DNA of 64,000 nucleotides from Hwanghaeella grinnelliae. GTDB taxonomy: Bacteria; Pseudomonadota; Alphaproteobacteria; UBA8366; Aestuariispiraceae. The notes below the pieces were generated by a model. It saw only the letters and a program-made list of their open reading frames with translations, did no database searches and was not told the origin of the DNA. Below are positions 7,213 to 16,862 of the stretch, in pieces; the first letter of the stretch is position 1, and each line of letters starts with the position of its first letter. Both the position numbers and the translations under genes were made by a program. The DNA lies in contig NZ_SADE01000001.1 of the NCBI RefSeq assembly GCF_004005845.1, positions 1,736,001 to 1,800,000 of the forward strand. The letters are read 5' to 3'.

Positions 7213-7881
7213 TTAGCCTGACGTTTTGGGAAGGTTATCCAGCTTTTCCTGTAGCAATGACATCAGGCCTTCCAGGCCCGACCGCCGGACGACGGAATCG
7301 AATTCCGAACGCTGGGTTTGCAGCATGCTGACCCCCTCGACGATGACATCCACGATCTTCAGTTTCTCGTTGGCCGCAGTCTTGACGCGCCAGCCGGCTT
7401 TAATGGGCGGCGAACCGTCGTTGGAGGTGATGGCGGTGATCACCAGGGCGTCTGTCTTGCCGGCCTGTGAAGTGCCCGTGACTTCGAATTGTTGTCCGCC
7501 ATAACCGCCCAACCGGCGGGAATAGGTGCGGACCACGAATTCCGAGAAAAGGTCCACATAGGCTTTCCGCTGATCATCCGAGGCTTTCCGCCATTCCGGG
7601 CCCAACACGAAGCGGCCCATTGTCTCTAGCTCCAGATGTTCCCGGAGCAATCCCTCGACTGTTTCTTCCCGTTCATGCAGGGGCTTTTCCTTGTCGGCGA
7701 GGACCGCAATTGCTTCCTCACCCAATTCCTGCAGGAAGGCGGCGGCTTCCTTTTGGTCCGTTTTTTCCGCGGCTTCTACGATGCCGGGCGCTGCAAATGC
7801 CAGAATGGCGGTAAAAAAGCAGAGCGCCATGCCGTCGCGGAGAGGGTGGAGAAGTGCGGGAATGTTCAGTGAAACGTTCAT
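7213..7881 (-). CDS. MlaC/Ttg2D-family periplasmic phospholipid-binding protein
   Basis: A 222-residue protein with an N-terminal hydrophobic signal ending near IVEAA (about residue 37). The mature part shows the MlaC fold signatures: FVLGPEWRKASDDQRKAY and the FSEFVVRTYSRRL segment at about 90-125, then the beta-rich half ending KIVDVIVEGVSML. In the Mla pathway this protein shuttles phospholipids between outer and inner membrane. The ABC partners (mlaFED) are not next to it. It is a single gene, divergent from nothing and convergent with the MarR gene. Confidence 0.85.
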   Translation of the reverse strand: MNVSLNIPALLHPLRDGMALCFFTAILAFAAPGIVEAAEKTDQKEAAAFLQELGEEAIAVLADKEKPLHEREETVEGLLREHLELETMGRFVLGPEWRKASDDQRKAYVDLFSEFVVRTYSRRLGGYGGQQFEVTGTSQAGKTDALVITAITSNDGSPPIKAGWRVKTAANEKLKIVDVIVEGVSMLQTQRSEFDSVVRRSGLEGLMSLLQEKLDNLPKTSG

Positions 7882-8056
7882 TTATAAAGCCAGTCCAGGG
7901 TTTTGTTGCTTGGGGGAATAAGCGCGATCGGTTGTGTTCCGATCATCTATATCGTCGTCCTGTACGGGGACTTCTATAGGGAGGCCTCCGGTTCCGCCAG
8001 TTACAATCCTGAAATCGTGATCGTCAAACACGGACCAGGGGGCTGGCGGGTTGCTG

Positions 8057-9025
8057 TCAGGCGGCGCGCCGACGACGGATCGTCGTCCCGATTGCGGCGG
8101 TGATCAGAACCAACCCGATGATGTCCGTCGCGGTCAGCGTCTCGCCGAGCAATACGGCGCTGAGGCTGATCGCCGCGAATGGCACGACAAGCGAACCGAG
8201 TGCCGCAAAGGTCATCGTCGTCTTGGAGAGGATCGTATACCAGGAGACCACTCCAACGCAGATGCTGAAAACGGCAACGGAGAAAGAGGCCAGAACGGCT
8301 TCCAGGCTAACGGTCCCCATCCATTCCGTACCATCGATGATGGGCGCGGCGATCAGAATTGGAATGCCGCCCAACACCATCTGCCATGGGATCAGCGTGT
8401 AGACGGGGGATTCGAACCCGGCGCGCTGCTGCAGGATCGATCCGAACGTCTGACAGAAGGAGGCGGCCAGGATCGCGGCGATCCCGATGAAAGAAGGCTC
8501 GACGGCAAAAAGATCCTCAAAGGTCAGGAAACCGATCGCAGCCAATGCCAGGACGATCCCGAAGGCACGCCGGACCGTGACCGGCGCCTTGTAGAGCAGC
8601 ATTTCGATGATCATCGCCCAAAGCGGGGTGGTGAAGGCCAGCAATGCCGCGCGCCCGGCGGGCAGGGTCGTCACCGCCAGGGCCGAAAGGGAATACCACA
8701 AGGCGACGTTCAGCAAGCCGATCCGGATGATCGCAGACCATTCCCAGCGCTTGGGCAGGATATTTCGGTTCTTGATCCAGCCGACCATGAACAGCGTCAT
8801 CGAGCCGGCGACCACCGAAATGAACCGGAAACTCAGGACCGGGATTTCCGCGACCGCCAGTTTCATCATCGGCCATGTCGATCCCCAGGCCAGCGCCAAG
8901 ACAAGCAGCAACAGCCAAGCCGAGGCCGGAATGCCTTGGTCCTGCGAAGCCTGCATTGTCTGGGCGCCTGAGACGGGCCTGCCGGGCGGCGGGGGCCCGG
9001 CGGACACGCCGTCTTGGGGTTTCAT
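8057..9025 (-). CDS. EamA/DMT-family membrane transporter
   Basis: A 322-residue hydrophobic protein with about ten predicted membrane segments in two five-helix halves, each an EamA repeat. The first half begins at LLLVLALAWGSTWPMMK (about 37) and the second near residue 175. The start-proximal 30 residues are proline-rich and cytoplasmic. The family exports amino acids, nucleosides or drugs in most studied cases. The substrate cannot be read from sequence. It follows the glutaryl-CoA dehydrogenase gene on the same strand with a gap of about 58 bases, so co-transcription is possible. Confidence 0.85.
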   Translation of the reverse strand: MKPQDGVSAGPPPPGRPVSGAQTMQASQDQGIPASAWLLLLVLALAWGSTWPMMKLAVAEIPVLSFRFISVVAGSMTLFMVGWIKNRNILPKRWEWSAIIRIGLLNVALWYSLSALAVTTLPAGRAALLAFTTPLWAMIIEMLLYKAPVTVRRAFGIVLALAAIGFLTFEDLFAVEPSFIGIAAILAASFCQTFGSILQQRAGFESPVYTLIPWQMVLGGIPILIAAPIIDGTEWMGTVSLEAVLASFSVAVFSICVGVVSWYTILSKTTMTFAALGSLVVPFAAISLSAVLLGETLTATDIIGLVLITAAIGTTIRRRRAA

Positions 9026-9083
9026 GACTGGTTGGCCTGTTCTTGCGGGCGTTGCGCCCGCAGCGGGTCTTTAACTCATATCC

Positions 9084-10268
9084 TTACATGAAGGCTTGAA
9101 GACCGGTCTGCGCCCGGCCGAGGATCAGCGCGTGTACATCGTGCGTGCCCTCGTAGGTGTTGACCGCTTCCAAGTTCATGACATGGCGGATGACGTGATA
9201 TTCATCGGAAACGCCGTTGCCGCCATGCATGTCGCGCGCGGTGCGGGCGATATCGAGGGACTTGCCGCAGGAATTGCGCTTCAGCAGCGAAATCAGTTCC
9301 GGCGGGCATCGGCCCTCGTCCTTCATCTGCGCGGCACGCAAGCATCCCTGCAGACCCAGTGAGATTTCCGTCTGCATGTCGGCCAGTTTCTTCTGAATCA
9401 ACTGCGTGGCTGCCAGCGGACGGCCGAACTGTTTGCGGTCCATCGTATAGTCGCGCGCGGCGAACCAGCAGAATTCAGCAGCGCCAAGGGCGCCGAAGGC
9501 AATGCCGAAGCGCGCATTGTTCAGGCAGCCGAAGGGGCCCTTCAGGCCTTCCACGTTGGGCAGTAGATTTTCTTCGGGAACGAAGACATCGTCCATCATG
9601 ATCATGCCGGTGACCGATGCCCGCAGCGAGAATTTGCCCTCGATCTTTGGGGTTTCGAACCCGTCCATGCCGCGTTCCAGAACGAAGCCACGGATCACGC
9701 CGTCTTCGGTCTTGGCCCAAACGACGGCCACGTCGGCGATCGGGGAATTGGTGATCCAGTTCTTGGCGCCGCTGATGCGGTAGCCGCCGTCCACCTTCTT
9801 GGCGCGGGTCACCATGGAACCGGGATCCGACCCATGGTCGGGCTCGGTCAGGCCAAAACAGCCTACCCATTCGCCGGACGCCAGTTTGGGCAAGTATTTC
9901 TTGCGTTGTTCTTCACTGCCATAGGCATAGATCGGATGCATGACCAACGAGGATTGAACGGAAAAGGCCGAACGATAGCCGCTATCGACACGTTCGACTT
10001 CCCGCGCGGCCAAGCCGTAGGCGGTATAGGATACGCCGGAGCAGCCATATTCTTCGGGCAAGGTCATGCCCAGGAAGCCCATATCGCCCATTTCCTTGAA
10101 GATCGACCGGTCGAATGTCTCATTCCGGTTCGCTTCCAGCACACGCGGCATCAGTTTTTCCTGACAGTACTGGGCGGCACTGTCGCGGATCATGCGATCC
10201 TCTTCGCTCAGTTGCTCATCAATCTGGAAGGGGTCTTCCCACTGAAAGCGCGCGCGCATCTCGGTCAT
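9084..10268 (-). CDS. gcdH: Glutaryl-CoA dehydrogenase
   Basis: The 394-residue protein matches glutaryl-CoA dehydrogenase closely. [18 protein letters not shown] carries the arginine that binds the substrate carboxylate, [12 protein letters not shown] the FAD contact, and Glu at about 373 in [10 protein letters not shown] is the catalytic base. The enzyme dehydrogenates and decarboxylates glutaryl-CoA to crotonyl-CoA in lysine and tryptophan breakdown. It is followed by a DMT transporter gene. No dedicated CoA-transferase for glutarate is adjacent, although such transferases belong to the CaiB/BaiF family and one is found at 15672. Confidence 0.93.
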   Translation of the reverse strand: MTEMRARFQWEDPFQIDEQLSEEDRMIRDSAAQYCQEKLMPRVLEANRNETFDRSIFKEMGDMGFLGMTLPEEYGCSGVSYTAYGLAAREVERVDSGYRSAFSVQSSLVMHPIYAYGSEEQRKKYLPKLASGEWVGCFGLTEPDHGSDPGSMVTRAKKVDGGYRISGAKNWITNSPIADVAVVWAKTEDGVIRGFVLERGMDGFETPKIEGKFSLRASVTGMIMMDDVFVPEENLLPNVEGLKGPFGCLNNARFGIAFGALGAAEFCWFAARDYTMDRKQFGRPLAATQLIQKKLADMQTEISLGLQGCLRAAQMKDEGRCPPELISLLKRNSCGKSLDIARTARDMHGGNGVSDEYHVIRHVMNLEAVNTYEGTHDVHALILGRAQTGLQAFM

Positions 10269-10468
10269 GTTTTAAATCTCCTGACGGGTACTGGATGTCT
10301 TACCGTTTCAGCTGCGTTTTAAGGCCTGTCGTCCCTGGCGCGTGCCGAAACGGTTTCGTGTCTGTATGATTGCGGATGTCTTATGACTCAGGGCCCAATA
10401 AGTCGAGCCTGTATTAAGAAAGAGTGCTTCCACGATATGGCTGACTTCAGGCCAAGGGCGCTGCGCCG

Positions 10469-10756
10469 ATGACCGAAAAATTCCAATCGAAACTGCTGCC
10501 GCAAGGCGCCTTGATCGAATATATCCCTCGCGGGGCCTATGTGAAGGTCTGCGCCGTGGATCCGGTCACGCGGGAGGAGGTTTCCATCGTCGGCGATGCC
10601 CGGTCGGGGTCGAAACGCCTGTCGCAGGAAGCGGTCAAAAAACTGGAATACGTTTTGCGTCGGAAACTGGAACAGAAAGCAGCCGGGCAGTCTGGCGCTT
10701 CCGGCCCTGCTAACCGCAGCAAACGGTCCGAAACGCCAAGTGGCTGGGACCTCTGA
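10469..10756 (+). CDS. Small conserved cytosolic protein, function unknown
   Basis: Ninety-five residues with no signal or membrane segment. The first 65 residues form a compact basic domain (GALIEYIPRGAYVKVCAVDP, then EAVKKLEYVLRRKLEQ), followed by a disordered serine-rich tail. I recall short proteins of this shape in other alphaproteobacteria but cannot assign a function. It is divergent from the glutaryl-CoA dehydrogenase gene and convergent with mucR. Confidence 0.6.
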   Translation: MTEKFQSKLLPQGALIEYIPRGAYVKVCAVDPVTREEVSIVGDARSGSKRLSQEAVKKLEYVLRRKLEQKAAGQSGASGPANRSKRSETPSGWDL

Positions 10757-10828
10757 CGTCCCGAACCGTTCCGTCCGTTATCTCGAGAAGGGAAAGGCAT
10801 TTTCTGACCTAAAGGGCATCCCTCAAAT

Positions 10829-10861
10829 GGAAGGGGCCGTCCTTCTGGACAGCCCCTTTCC
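10829..10861. terminator. Strong hairpin between convergent genes
   Basis: GGAAGGGGC pairs with GCCCCTTTCC with an inner GTCC/GGAC stem and a TTCT loop. There is no run of T on either side, so it may block read-through without being a classical intrinsic terminator. It lies between the small protein gene and mucR, which face each other. Confidence 0.5.
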
Positions 10862-10925
10862 CGGCACGTGCTCCTCTCGCGCCTGGCCGTGATCTCTTCT
10901 GGACCCGGCCTTATTCGTTAATGCG

Positions 10926-11381
10926 CTACATCATTGCGCGGCCGTCACCCTTGCGGGGAGATGGGCCTTTGCCCAGACCAATCTTCTTCGCGAAGGCCGA
11001 ACGCTGAGCTGCGTAATTCGGCGCCACCATCGGATAGTCGGGCGGCAGCCCCCATTTCGCGCGGTATTCTTCGGGCGTCATGTCGTAGTTGGTACGCAAA
11101 TGCCGCTTCAACATCTTCAACTTCTTGCCGTCTTCCAGGCAGACCAGATAATCCGGCGTTACCGACCGTTTCACCGGCACCGCGGCCTTCGTCGCCTGCT
11201 GCTTGGGCTGGCGCGCTTCCGCCGGGCCCAACTCGCACAAAGCCTTGTGAATCGTATTGATCACGGAGGGGACCTCCTTCGCGGAAACGCTATGGTTTCC
11301 AAGATAGGCCGCCGCAATATTCGACGTCATCCGCAGTATGTCCCCTCGGCCGTCGGCCGCAGACCGCTTCTGATCACTCAT
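10926..11381 (-). CDS. MucR/Ros-family zinc-finger-type transcriptional regulator
   Basis: A 151-residue protein of the Ros/MucR family, global regulators that bind AT-rich targets in alphaproteobacteria. The DNA-binding domain begins near residue 72 with PDYLVCLEDGKKLKMLKRHL and continues into MTPEEYRAKWGLP. The prokaryotic zinc-finger ligands align as C81, D84 and H94, but the fourth position (98), usually His, is Asn. Some Ros homologues are known to fold with altered or missing zinc ligands, so function is still likely. The N-terminal half is the family's oligomerisation region. A 544-base gene-free region separates it from rpiB. Confidence 0.88.
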   Translation of the reverse strand: MSDQKRSAADGRGDILRMTSNIAAAYLGNHSVSAKEVPSVINTIHKALCELGPAEARQPKQQATKAAVPVKRSVTPDYLVCLEDGKKLKMLKRHLRTNYDMTPEEYRAKWGLPPDYPMVAPNYAAQRSAFAKKIGLGKGPSPRKGDGRAMM

Positions 11382-11925
11382 GCAAGAAGTCCTTTCAATC
11401 GCAAAAACTTGCTTCAGAAAACCGCCGGCTAGACAGTCAGGAACCGATGGAGACGATCCTGTATGCCGCGCTGCGAATCGGCTGAGAGCAAATACATCCT
11501 TCCCCTAAACCAGTCAGGCGAACCCAATCGGTTTTTTATGTCCTGAAGCCTAACGAAGACTTAACACTGCGATCAGCTCGGTGCGAATACCTGCCCCAAT
11601 GAGATGATTCTTAAGATCGTCAATACTAAAGCACCGGGGGAAGTGGAATTCAATATTGAAATTGCTTGGATACTAATAGAATTCGTCTTTTTACTTCCAA
11701 ATAGTCAATTCGAACTAGTCTTTTGTTGTCCGGACCGAAGGGCTGGCTTCGCTACGCTTCCTGTGATATCGACCGCCGCAGGTAAACCCGACAAATGGCG
11801 GTGACGCGTGGTTGGCCGGTTTCCCCTCGGAAAACGGCGGCTGTTTGTATCCTGTCATCCGGTGCCCTTGCGCGGCGCCTTTTGGGTTAAAGAAGGGGGC
11901 CGGCCTGCAAGGGGTCGGGATATCG
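11382..11925. other. Long divergent regulatory region between mucR and rpiB
   Basis: No convincing gene. The first 200 bases hold the mucR promoter side. The part from about 11590 to 11720 is clearly AT-rich for this genome and contains a perfect 12-base palindrome at 11649-11660. AT-rich tracts with T-A steps are the kind of site MucR proteins bind. A 66-codon open frame here lacks a ribosome-binding site and was not accepted. Confidence 0.45.
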
Positions 11926-12360
11926 ATGACGGACGAGACTATCGCGATTGCCGGCGACCATGCGGGCCTGGAATTGAAGAACGCGCTTGCTGAACAGCTG
12001 CGAGGGATGGGCTTTTCGGTCCTCGACCTTGGCACCAATACCGGGGACTCGGTCGACTATCCTGACTTCGCGGACAAGTTGGCCGATGCTTTGAAGACCG
12101 GACCGGCGCGGCGCGGCGTTCTTGTCTGCGGCACCGGGATCGGGATTTCGATCGCGGCGAACCGGCATCGCCATCTTCGTGCCGCCCTGTGCCACAACGC
12201 GACCGATGCGCGGCTGTCGCGGCAGCACAACGACGCGAATGTCCTCGTTCTCGGCGCCCGGACATTGGGCGCGGAAGTGGCGGCGGACTGCCTGAAGACT
12301 TTCTTAGCGACCGAATTTGAAGGCGGCCGGCATCAGCCGCGCGTCTCCAAGATGTCGTAA
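11926..12360 (+). CDS. rpiB: Ribose-5-phosphate isomerase B
   Basis: From ATG 11926 (after AAGGGGTCGGG) the protein has 144 residues, the normal RpiB length. GDHAG lies at 10-14, the catalytic Cys at 68 in CGTGIGIS, His at about 90, and RQHNDANVLVLGAR closes the sugar-phosphate site. It interconverts ribose-5-phosphate and ribulose-5-phosphate. The same frame extends 38 codons upstream, but that part has no family similarity. The gene precedes glyA, an arrangement common in alphaproteobacteria. Confidence 0.92.
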   Translation: MTDETIAIAGDHAGLELKNALAEQLRGMGFSVLDLGTNTGDSVDYPDFADKLADALKTGPARRGVLVCGTGIGISIAANRHRHLRAALCHNATDARLSRQHNDANVLVLGARTLGAEVAADCLKTFLATEFEGGRHQPRVSKMS

Positions 12361-12486
12361 ATCGCCGCTGCGCCGATATTTCCCGCCCCAGGCGGGGCGT
12401 ATCAGCATGGCTTCGCTTAATCGATGCTTTTCAACGGGCATAGGACGACCAGGACCCGCCATGCGGGCGCCAAGAGGGGATAGAAG

Positions 12487-13791
12487 ATGAGCAGTGCAGG
12501 ACCCACCATGGATCTCGACCAGTTTTTCGGCCGTGACTTGAGCGAAGCCGACCCGGCTGTCTTCAAGTCCATCAAGAACGAATTGGGCCGGCAGCAGGAA
12601 GGGCTGGAGCTTATCGCTTCCGAAAACATCGTCAGCCGGGCGGTGATGCAGGCCATGGGCTCGGTCATGACCAACAAATACGCCGAAGGCTATCCCGGGC
12701 GGCGCTATTACGGTGGCTGCGTCTATGTCGATGACGCGGAACAGCTCGCCATCGAACGTGCCTGCCAACTCTTCGATTGCTCCTTCGCCAACGTTCAGCC
12801 GCATTCCGGCGCCCAGGCCAACCAGGCGGTCTTCATGGCCCTACTGCAGCCGGGCGATACCTTCATGGGGCTTTCCCTGGCCAGCGGCGGGCATTTGACC
12901 CACGGCGCGGGGCCGAACCAATCGGGTAAATGGTTCAATGCGGTTCAATACGATGTGCGTAAGGAAGACGCGCTGATCGACTTCGATCAGGTTGAGCGCC
13001 TGGCGCAGGAACACAAGCCCAAGCTGATCGTCGCGGGCGGCTCGGCCTATCCGAGGATCATCGATTTCAAGCGCTTCCGCGAAATCGCGGATTCTGTCGG
13101 TGCTTATTTCATGGTCGATATGGCCCATTTCGCGGGGCTGGTCGCCGCCGGCGTCCACCCGAACCCGCTGGACTATGCCCATGTCGCGACGACGACGACG
13201 CACAAGACCCTGCGCGGCCCGCGCGGCGGCATGGTGCTCAGCCGCGACGAAGCGCTGGGCAAGAAAATCAACTCAGCTGTCTTCCCCGGCTTGCAGGGCG
13301 GCCCGCTGATGCATGTGATTGCCGCCAAGGCCGTCGCCTTCGGTGAGGCGCTGACACCGGAATTCAAGGCCTATAGCCAACAAGTCGTCGACAATGCCAA
13401 GGCGCTTGCCCAGACGCTGGTCGATGGCGGCCTGGATATCGTCTCCGGCGGCACGGATACCCATGTCATGCTGGTCGATCTGCGTCCCAAGGGCGTGACG
13501 GGCAACATCGCGGAAAAGAGCCTGGAGCGGGCAGGGATCACCTGTAACAAGAACGGCATTCCCTTCGATCCGGAAAAGCCGGCTATCACGTCCGGCGTGC
13601 GCTTGGGAAGCCCGGCGGCGACGACGCGCGGCCTGGGAACGACTGAATTCGTGGAGCTGGGCAAAATGATCGTCGAAGTTCTGGACGGCCTTGCCGCCAA
13701 TCCGGAAGACAACACGGCGGTCGAGAACAGCGTGCGTCAGCGCGTTGAAGCGATCTGCGACAAGTTCCCGATCTACAAAGAACTGTACTAA
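12487..13791 (+). CDS. glyA: Serine hydroxymethyltransferase
   Basis: A 434-residue PLP enzyme. The Schiff-base lysine is K240 in [23 protein letters not shown] (42-50), [14 protein letters not shown] (64-77) and the HSGAQAN segment are standard GlyA motifs. It converts serine and tetrahydrofolate to glycine and 5,10-methylene-tetrahydrofolate. GAGGGG stands before the ATG. The gene ends at a strong terminator, so it is uncoupled from nrdR-ribD although these are neighbours in many relatives. Confidence 0.96.
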   Translation: MSSAGPTMDLDQFFGRDLSEADPAVFKSIKNELGRQQEGLELIASENIVSRAVMQAMGSVMTNKYAEGYPGRRYYGGCVYVDDAEQLAIERACQLFDCSFANVQPHSGAQANQAVFMALLQPGDTFMGLSLASGGHLTHGAGPNQSGKWFNAVQYDVRKEDALIDFDQVERLAQEHKPKLIVAGGSAYPRIIDFKRFREIADSVGAYFMVDMAHFAGLVAAGVHPNPLDYAHVATTTTHKTLRGPRGGMVLSRDEALGKKINSAVFPGLQGGPLMHVIAAKAVAFGEALTPEFKAYSQQVVDNAKALAQTLVDGGLDIVSGGTDTHVMLVDLRPKGVTGNIAEKSLERAGITCNKNGIPFDPEKPAITSGVRLGSPAATTRGLGTTEFVELGKMIVEVLDGLAANPEDNTAVENSVRQRVEAICDKFPIYKELY

Positions 13792-13812
13792 GTCCATATC
13801 CAGCTCATTTGC

Positions 13813-13851
13813 GGGGCCGGCGGAGAATTTTGCGCCGGCCCCATTTTTTTT
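13813..13851 (+). terminator. Intrinsic terminator of glyA
   Basis: A perfect 10-base stem (GGGGCCGGCG with CGCCGGCCCC), a 10-base loop and a run of eight T. It lies 21 bases after the glyA stop. Confidence 0.93.
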
Positions 13852-14036
13852 CTGCCGAGTAAGGCACTTTTCATGGGCTAGATGTTGTAAGAACAGGGGT
13901 GCCTGTCGCAATATAGGCCGGTCATCGGAAAACGCCGGTTCGGGACAGTTACGGGGACTTCAAGCCGTCCCGCGACCCTGAAAATCGGTCGAACATTTGG
14001 ATAAGGTATCGTTTTGGGGTACCGGGGAGTGAAAGC

Positions 14037-14501
14037 ATGCGCTGTCCGTTTTGCGGCAATGACGACTCGCAGGTGAAGGATTCTCGTCCGACCGAGGACC
14101 ATGCGGCGATCCGCCGTCGGCGCTTGTGCACGAATTGCGGCGCGCGTTTCACCACCTTCGAACGGGTCCAACTCCGTGAACTGACGGTGATGAAGAAGAA
14201 CGGGCAGCGCGAAGCCTTCGATCGGGAAAAGCTGCTCGGCTCCATGCGGACATCCCTGCGCAAGCGGAATGTAGATCCCGAACGGATCGAACGGGTGGTG
14301 AATTCCATCGTCCGCCGCCTCGAAAGCAGCGGGGAGAGCGAAATTCGCGCCGAGACCATCGGTGAGATGGTCATGGAGGCGCTGCATCAATTGGATCAAG
14401 TCGCCTATGTCCGGTTCGCGTCTGTCTACCGGAACTTCCGCGAAGTAAGTGACTTCGGTGCCTTCATCGATAATGAAGTGCGGCCGGATGGCGACGACTG
14501 A
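14037..14501 (+). CDS. nrdR: Transcriptional repressor of ribonucleotide reductase genes
   Basis: A 154-residue NrdR. The N-terminal zinc ribbon has Cys at 3, 6, 31 and 34, followed by the basic DNA-contact region RRRRL. The ATP-cone domain runs from about 49 to 139 ([16 protein letters not shown] at its start). NrdR senses nucleotide state and represses nrd operons through NrdR boxes. The stop lies inside the start of ribD, so translation is coupled. Confidence 0.95.
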   Translation: MRCPFCGNDDSQVKDSRPTEDHAAIRRRRLCTNCGARFTTFERVQLRELTVMKKNGQREAFDREKLLGSMRTSLRKRNVDPERIERVVNSIVRRLESSGESEIRAETIGEMVMEALHQLDQVAYVRFASVYRNFREVSDFGAFIDNEVRPDGDD

Positions 14502-15573
14502 ACAGGCTGCACCCGCCAAAGACGGCGGGTCGCGTTTTTCCGAAATTGATAAACGGCATATGCGGACCGCGTTGGGCTTGTCCCGACGGGGGCTGGGCAA
14601 TGTCTGGCCCAATCCTGCCGTCGGCAGCGTGGTGGTGAGTGCTGACGGCATGGTCGTCGGGCGCGGCTGGACCCAGCCGGGCGGACGGCCCCATTCCGAA
14701 GCAATCGCCCTGGAACGCGCCGGCGCGGCGGCCATGGGCGGCACGCTCTATGTCACGCTGGAGCCATGCAATCATTACGGAAAAACACCCCCGTGTACGG
14801 AGGCGATCATCGCGGCCGGCGTCGCCCGGGTCGTCGGCACGTTGCAGGACCCGGACCCGCGCGTGTCGGGCAGCGGGTATGACCGTTTGCGGCAAGCGGG
14901 CGTGCAGGTCGACCTGGGCCTGATGGCCGATGCGGCGCGCCACGCCAATGCAGGTTTCTTCAGCCGCCTTGCCAAGGGGCGACCCTGGGTGACCTTGAAA
15001 ATGGCGATTTCCATGGATGGGCGCATCGCGCTCGCCAGTGGGGAAAGTCAGTGGATCACCTGTCCCGAAGCACGCCAGATTGCCCATAAGTTGAGGGCCG
15101 AGAACGATGCGATCCTGGTCGGGATCGGCACCGTCATGGCCGATGACCCGCAACTGACTTGTCGCCTGCCGGGCTATGCGGGGCGGCAGCCTGTCCGCGT
15201 CGTTCTGGACGGCAAGGACCGTATTCCGCCCGGCGCTGCGATATTGAGCAACGATGCGCCGACATGGACGGACCGTGATTTGGGGAACGGCGCGGGTGAG
15301 CGTCCGGACCCGGCATCCATGCTGGCGGCGATGGGTGATCGGGGCATTACCCGCCTGTTGATCGAAGGCGGGGGAAATGTCGCCGCGGCCTTCATTGCCG
15401 CCGATCTGGTGGACGAGATCATTTGCGTCTCCGCCCCGATGGTGATCGGGGGTAACGGCATTCCGGTCGTCGGGCCGACAGCGGCAACCGAACTTGCCGG
15501 TCTGCACCGGTTCCACCGGGTATCCGTCGAACCGGTCGGCAGCGACACGATGGTGCGCTATATCCGCAATTGA
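14488..15573 (+). CDS. ribD: Bifunctional diaminohydroxyphosphoribosylaminopyrimidine deaminase / reductase
   Basis: From ATG 14488 the protein has 361 residues. An upstream ATG at 14449 in the same frame lies deeper in nrdR and is less likely. The deaminase half has the zinc site HSEAIALE and [11 protein letters not shown]. The reductase half begins near [14 protein letters not shown] and includes LIEGGGNVA. It carries out the second and third steps of riboflavin synthesis. In related genomes ribE usually follows directly. Here a CoA-transferase gene follows, and the other rib genes resume only at 20926. Confidence 0.93.
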   Translation: MATTEQAAPAKDGGSRFSEIDKRHMRTALGLSRRGLGNVWPNPAVGSVVVSADGMVVGRGWTQPGGRPHSEAIALERAGAAAMGGTLYVTLEPCNHYGKTPPCTEAIIAAGVARVVGTLQDPDPRVSGSGYDRLRQAGVQVDLGLMADAARHANAGFFSRLAKGRPWVTLKMAISMDGRIALASGESQWITCPEARQIAHKLRAENDAILVGIGTVMADDPQLTCRLPGYAGRQPVRVVLDGKDRIPPGAAILSNDAPTWTDRDLGNGAGERPDPASMLAAMGDRGITRLLIEGGGNVAAAFIAADLVDEIICVSAPMVIGGNGIPVVGPTAATELAGLHRFHRVSVEPVGSDTMVRYIRN

Positions 15574-15671
15574 GCGGGCGCGCGATCCGCCGATTTCGTC
15601 ATTTCACCTTTTATGGGACGCGGCGGTTGGGCCATCTACCGCCTTCCGGGGTGTCATGGTAGAGCAATGGC

Positions 15672-16862
15672 ATGACGGAACAGCATATACCCAAAGCCAG
15701 CGCCATCCTCGCCGACATGCGGATCATCGATTTGTCGCGGGTTGTGGCTGGCAACATCACGACGCAGGTCTTCAGCGATCTGGGCGCGGATGTCATCAAG
15801 GTCGAAAACCCGACGACCGGCGACAACCTGCGCAACTGGACCTGTCAGGGGCTTGAGACCTGGTGGAAAGTCTATGGGCGGGGCAAGCGGTCCCTCGGCC
15901 TGGACCTGCGCGCGCCGGAAGCGAATGACATTCTGAGAGGTTTGCTGGCGAGCGCCGATGTGCTGGTCGAGAATTTCCGGCCCGGCACCTTGGAAAAGAT
16001 GGGCCTGGCGCCGGAAGAGATTTGGAAGATCAACCCGCGCGTCGTCATTCTGCGGATTTCCGGCTGGGGACAGAGCGGCCCGTTTTCCCATAAGGGCGGG
16101 TTCGGATCGTTGATCGAGGCCTATTCCGGCTTTGCCGCCATGAACGGTTTCGCGGATCGCGAACCGGTCCTGCCGCCGTTTGCCATGGCGGATGCCTATG
16201 CGGGCGTTTTCGGCGCGGTGGCGATCCTGGCCGCGCATCGCCAGGCCCAGGCGACGGGGCAGGGCGATGTCGTCGACATGTCGCTGCTGGAGCCTTTGTT
16301 TTCCGTACTCGGTCCCTTGACGCTGGAAGCCAAGCTGACGGGCAGATCAACACCGCGCCAGGGATCCAGTTCGCCAACCCATGCGCCGCGCAATGTCTAT
16401 GAATGCGGGGACGGAAAATTCGTCGCGCTTTCCGCCGCGACCGAGGCGATGGTGCGGCGTCTGTTCGAAGCCATGGGCAAGCCTGAACTGGGCGAGGATC
16501 CGCGTTTCGCGAACCATGCCGCGCGCATCACCCATCGCCACGAATTGGATGATGAAATCGAGGCTTTCCTGAAGACCCGCGACCGGGCGGCCAGCCTCGA
16601 CCTGTTCGACAAGGCGGGCGTCACGGTCGGCCCGGTGATGGATGCCGGCGATTTGCTGGAAGACGATTTCATGCGGGTGCGCGGCGCGCTGGTCGATCAG
16701 CCGGACACGGAATTGGGGACCATTCCCGCGCCGGGCGCGCCGATCCGTTTCGGCAACGCGCCCACCCGTGACATGCGCTCCGCACCCAGGATCGGCGAAC
16801 ATACACAAGAAATTTTAAAAGAGCTGGGGTTCGAAGCGCCGGCGCAAGGGGAGGCTGAATGA
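15672..16862 (+). CDS. CaiB/BaiF-type (family III) CoA-transferase
   Basis: A 396-residue family III CoA-transferase. The nucleophilic aspartate is D174 in MADAYAG; the DLGADVIKVE segment (36-45) and the ENFRPGTLEKMGL segment (100-112) are family hallmarks. These enzymes move CoA between carboxylic acids through an aspartyl-CoA intermediate. The stop overlaps the start of the CitE-like gene (ATGA), so the two act together. The pair resembles systems that activate a C4-C5 dicarboxylate or hydroxyacid and then cleave the CoA ester. Candidates are malate, citramalate or itaconate derivatives, but the sequence alone does not choose. Confidence 0.88.
   Translation: MTEQHIPKASAILADMRIIDLSRVVAGNITTQVFSDLGADVIKVENPTTGDNLRNWTCQGLETWWKVYGRGKRSLGLDLRAPEANDILRGLLASADVLVENFRPGTLEKMGLAPEEIWKINPRVVILRISGWGQSGPFSHKGGFGSLIEAYSGFAAMNGFADREPVLPPFAMADAYAGVFGAVAILAAHRQAQATGQGDVVDMSLLEPLFSVLGPLTLEAKLTGRSTPRQGSSSPTHAPRNVYECGDGKFVALSAATEAMVRRLFEAMGKPELGEDPRFANHAARITHRHELDDEIEAFLKTRDRAASLDLFDKAGVTVGPVMDAGDLLEDDFMRVRGALVDQPDTELGTIPAPGAPIRFGNAPTRDMRSAPRIGEHTQEILKELGFEAPAQGEAE

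Noticed and set aside
8051-8971. 306-codon plus-strand open frame opposite the EamA gene
   Set aside because: The protein is a low-complexity Arg/Gln/Asp-rich sequence, as expected from the antisense of a membrane protein gene in GC-rich DNA.
11604-11804. 66-codon open frame in the mucR-rpiB spacer
   Set aside because: No Shine-Dalgarno, composition like the AT-rich spacer rather than like coding DNA, and no recognisable fold.
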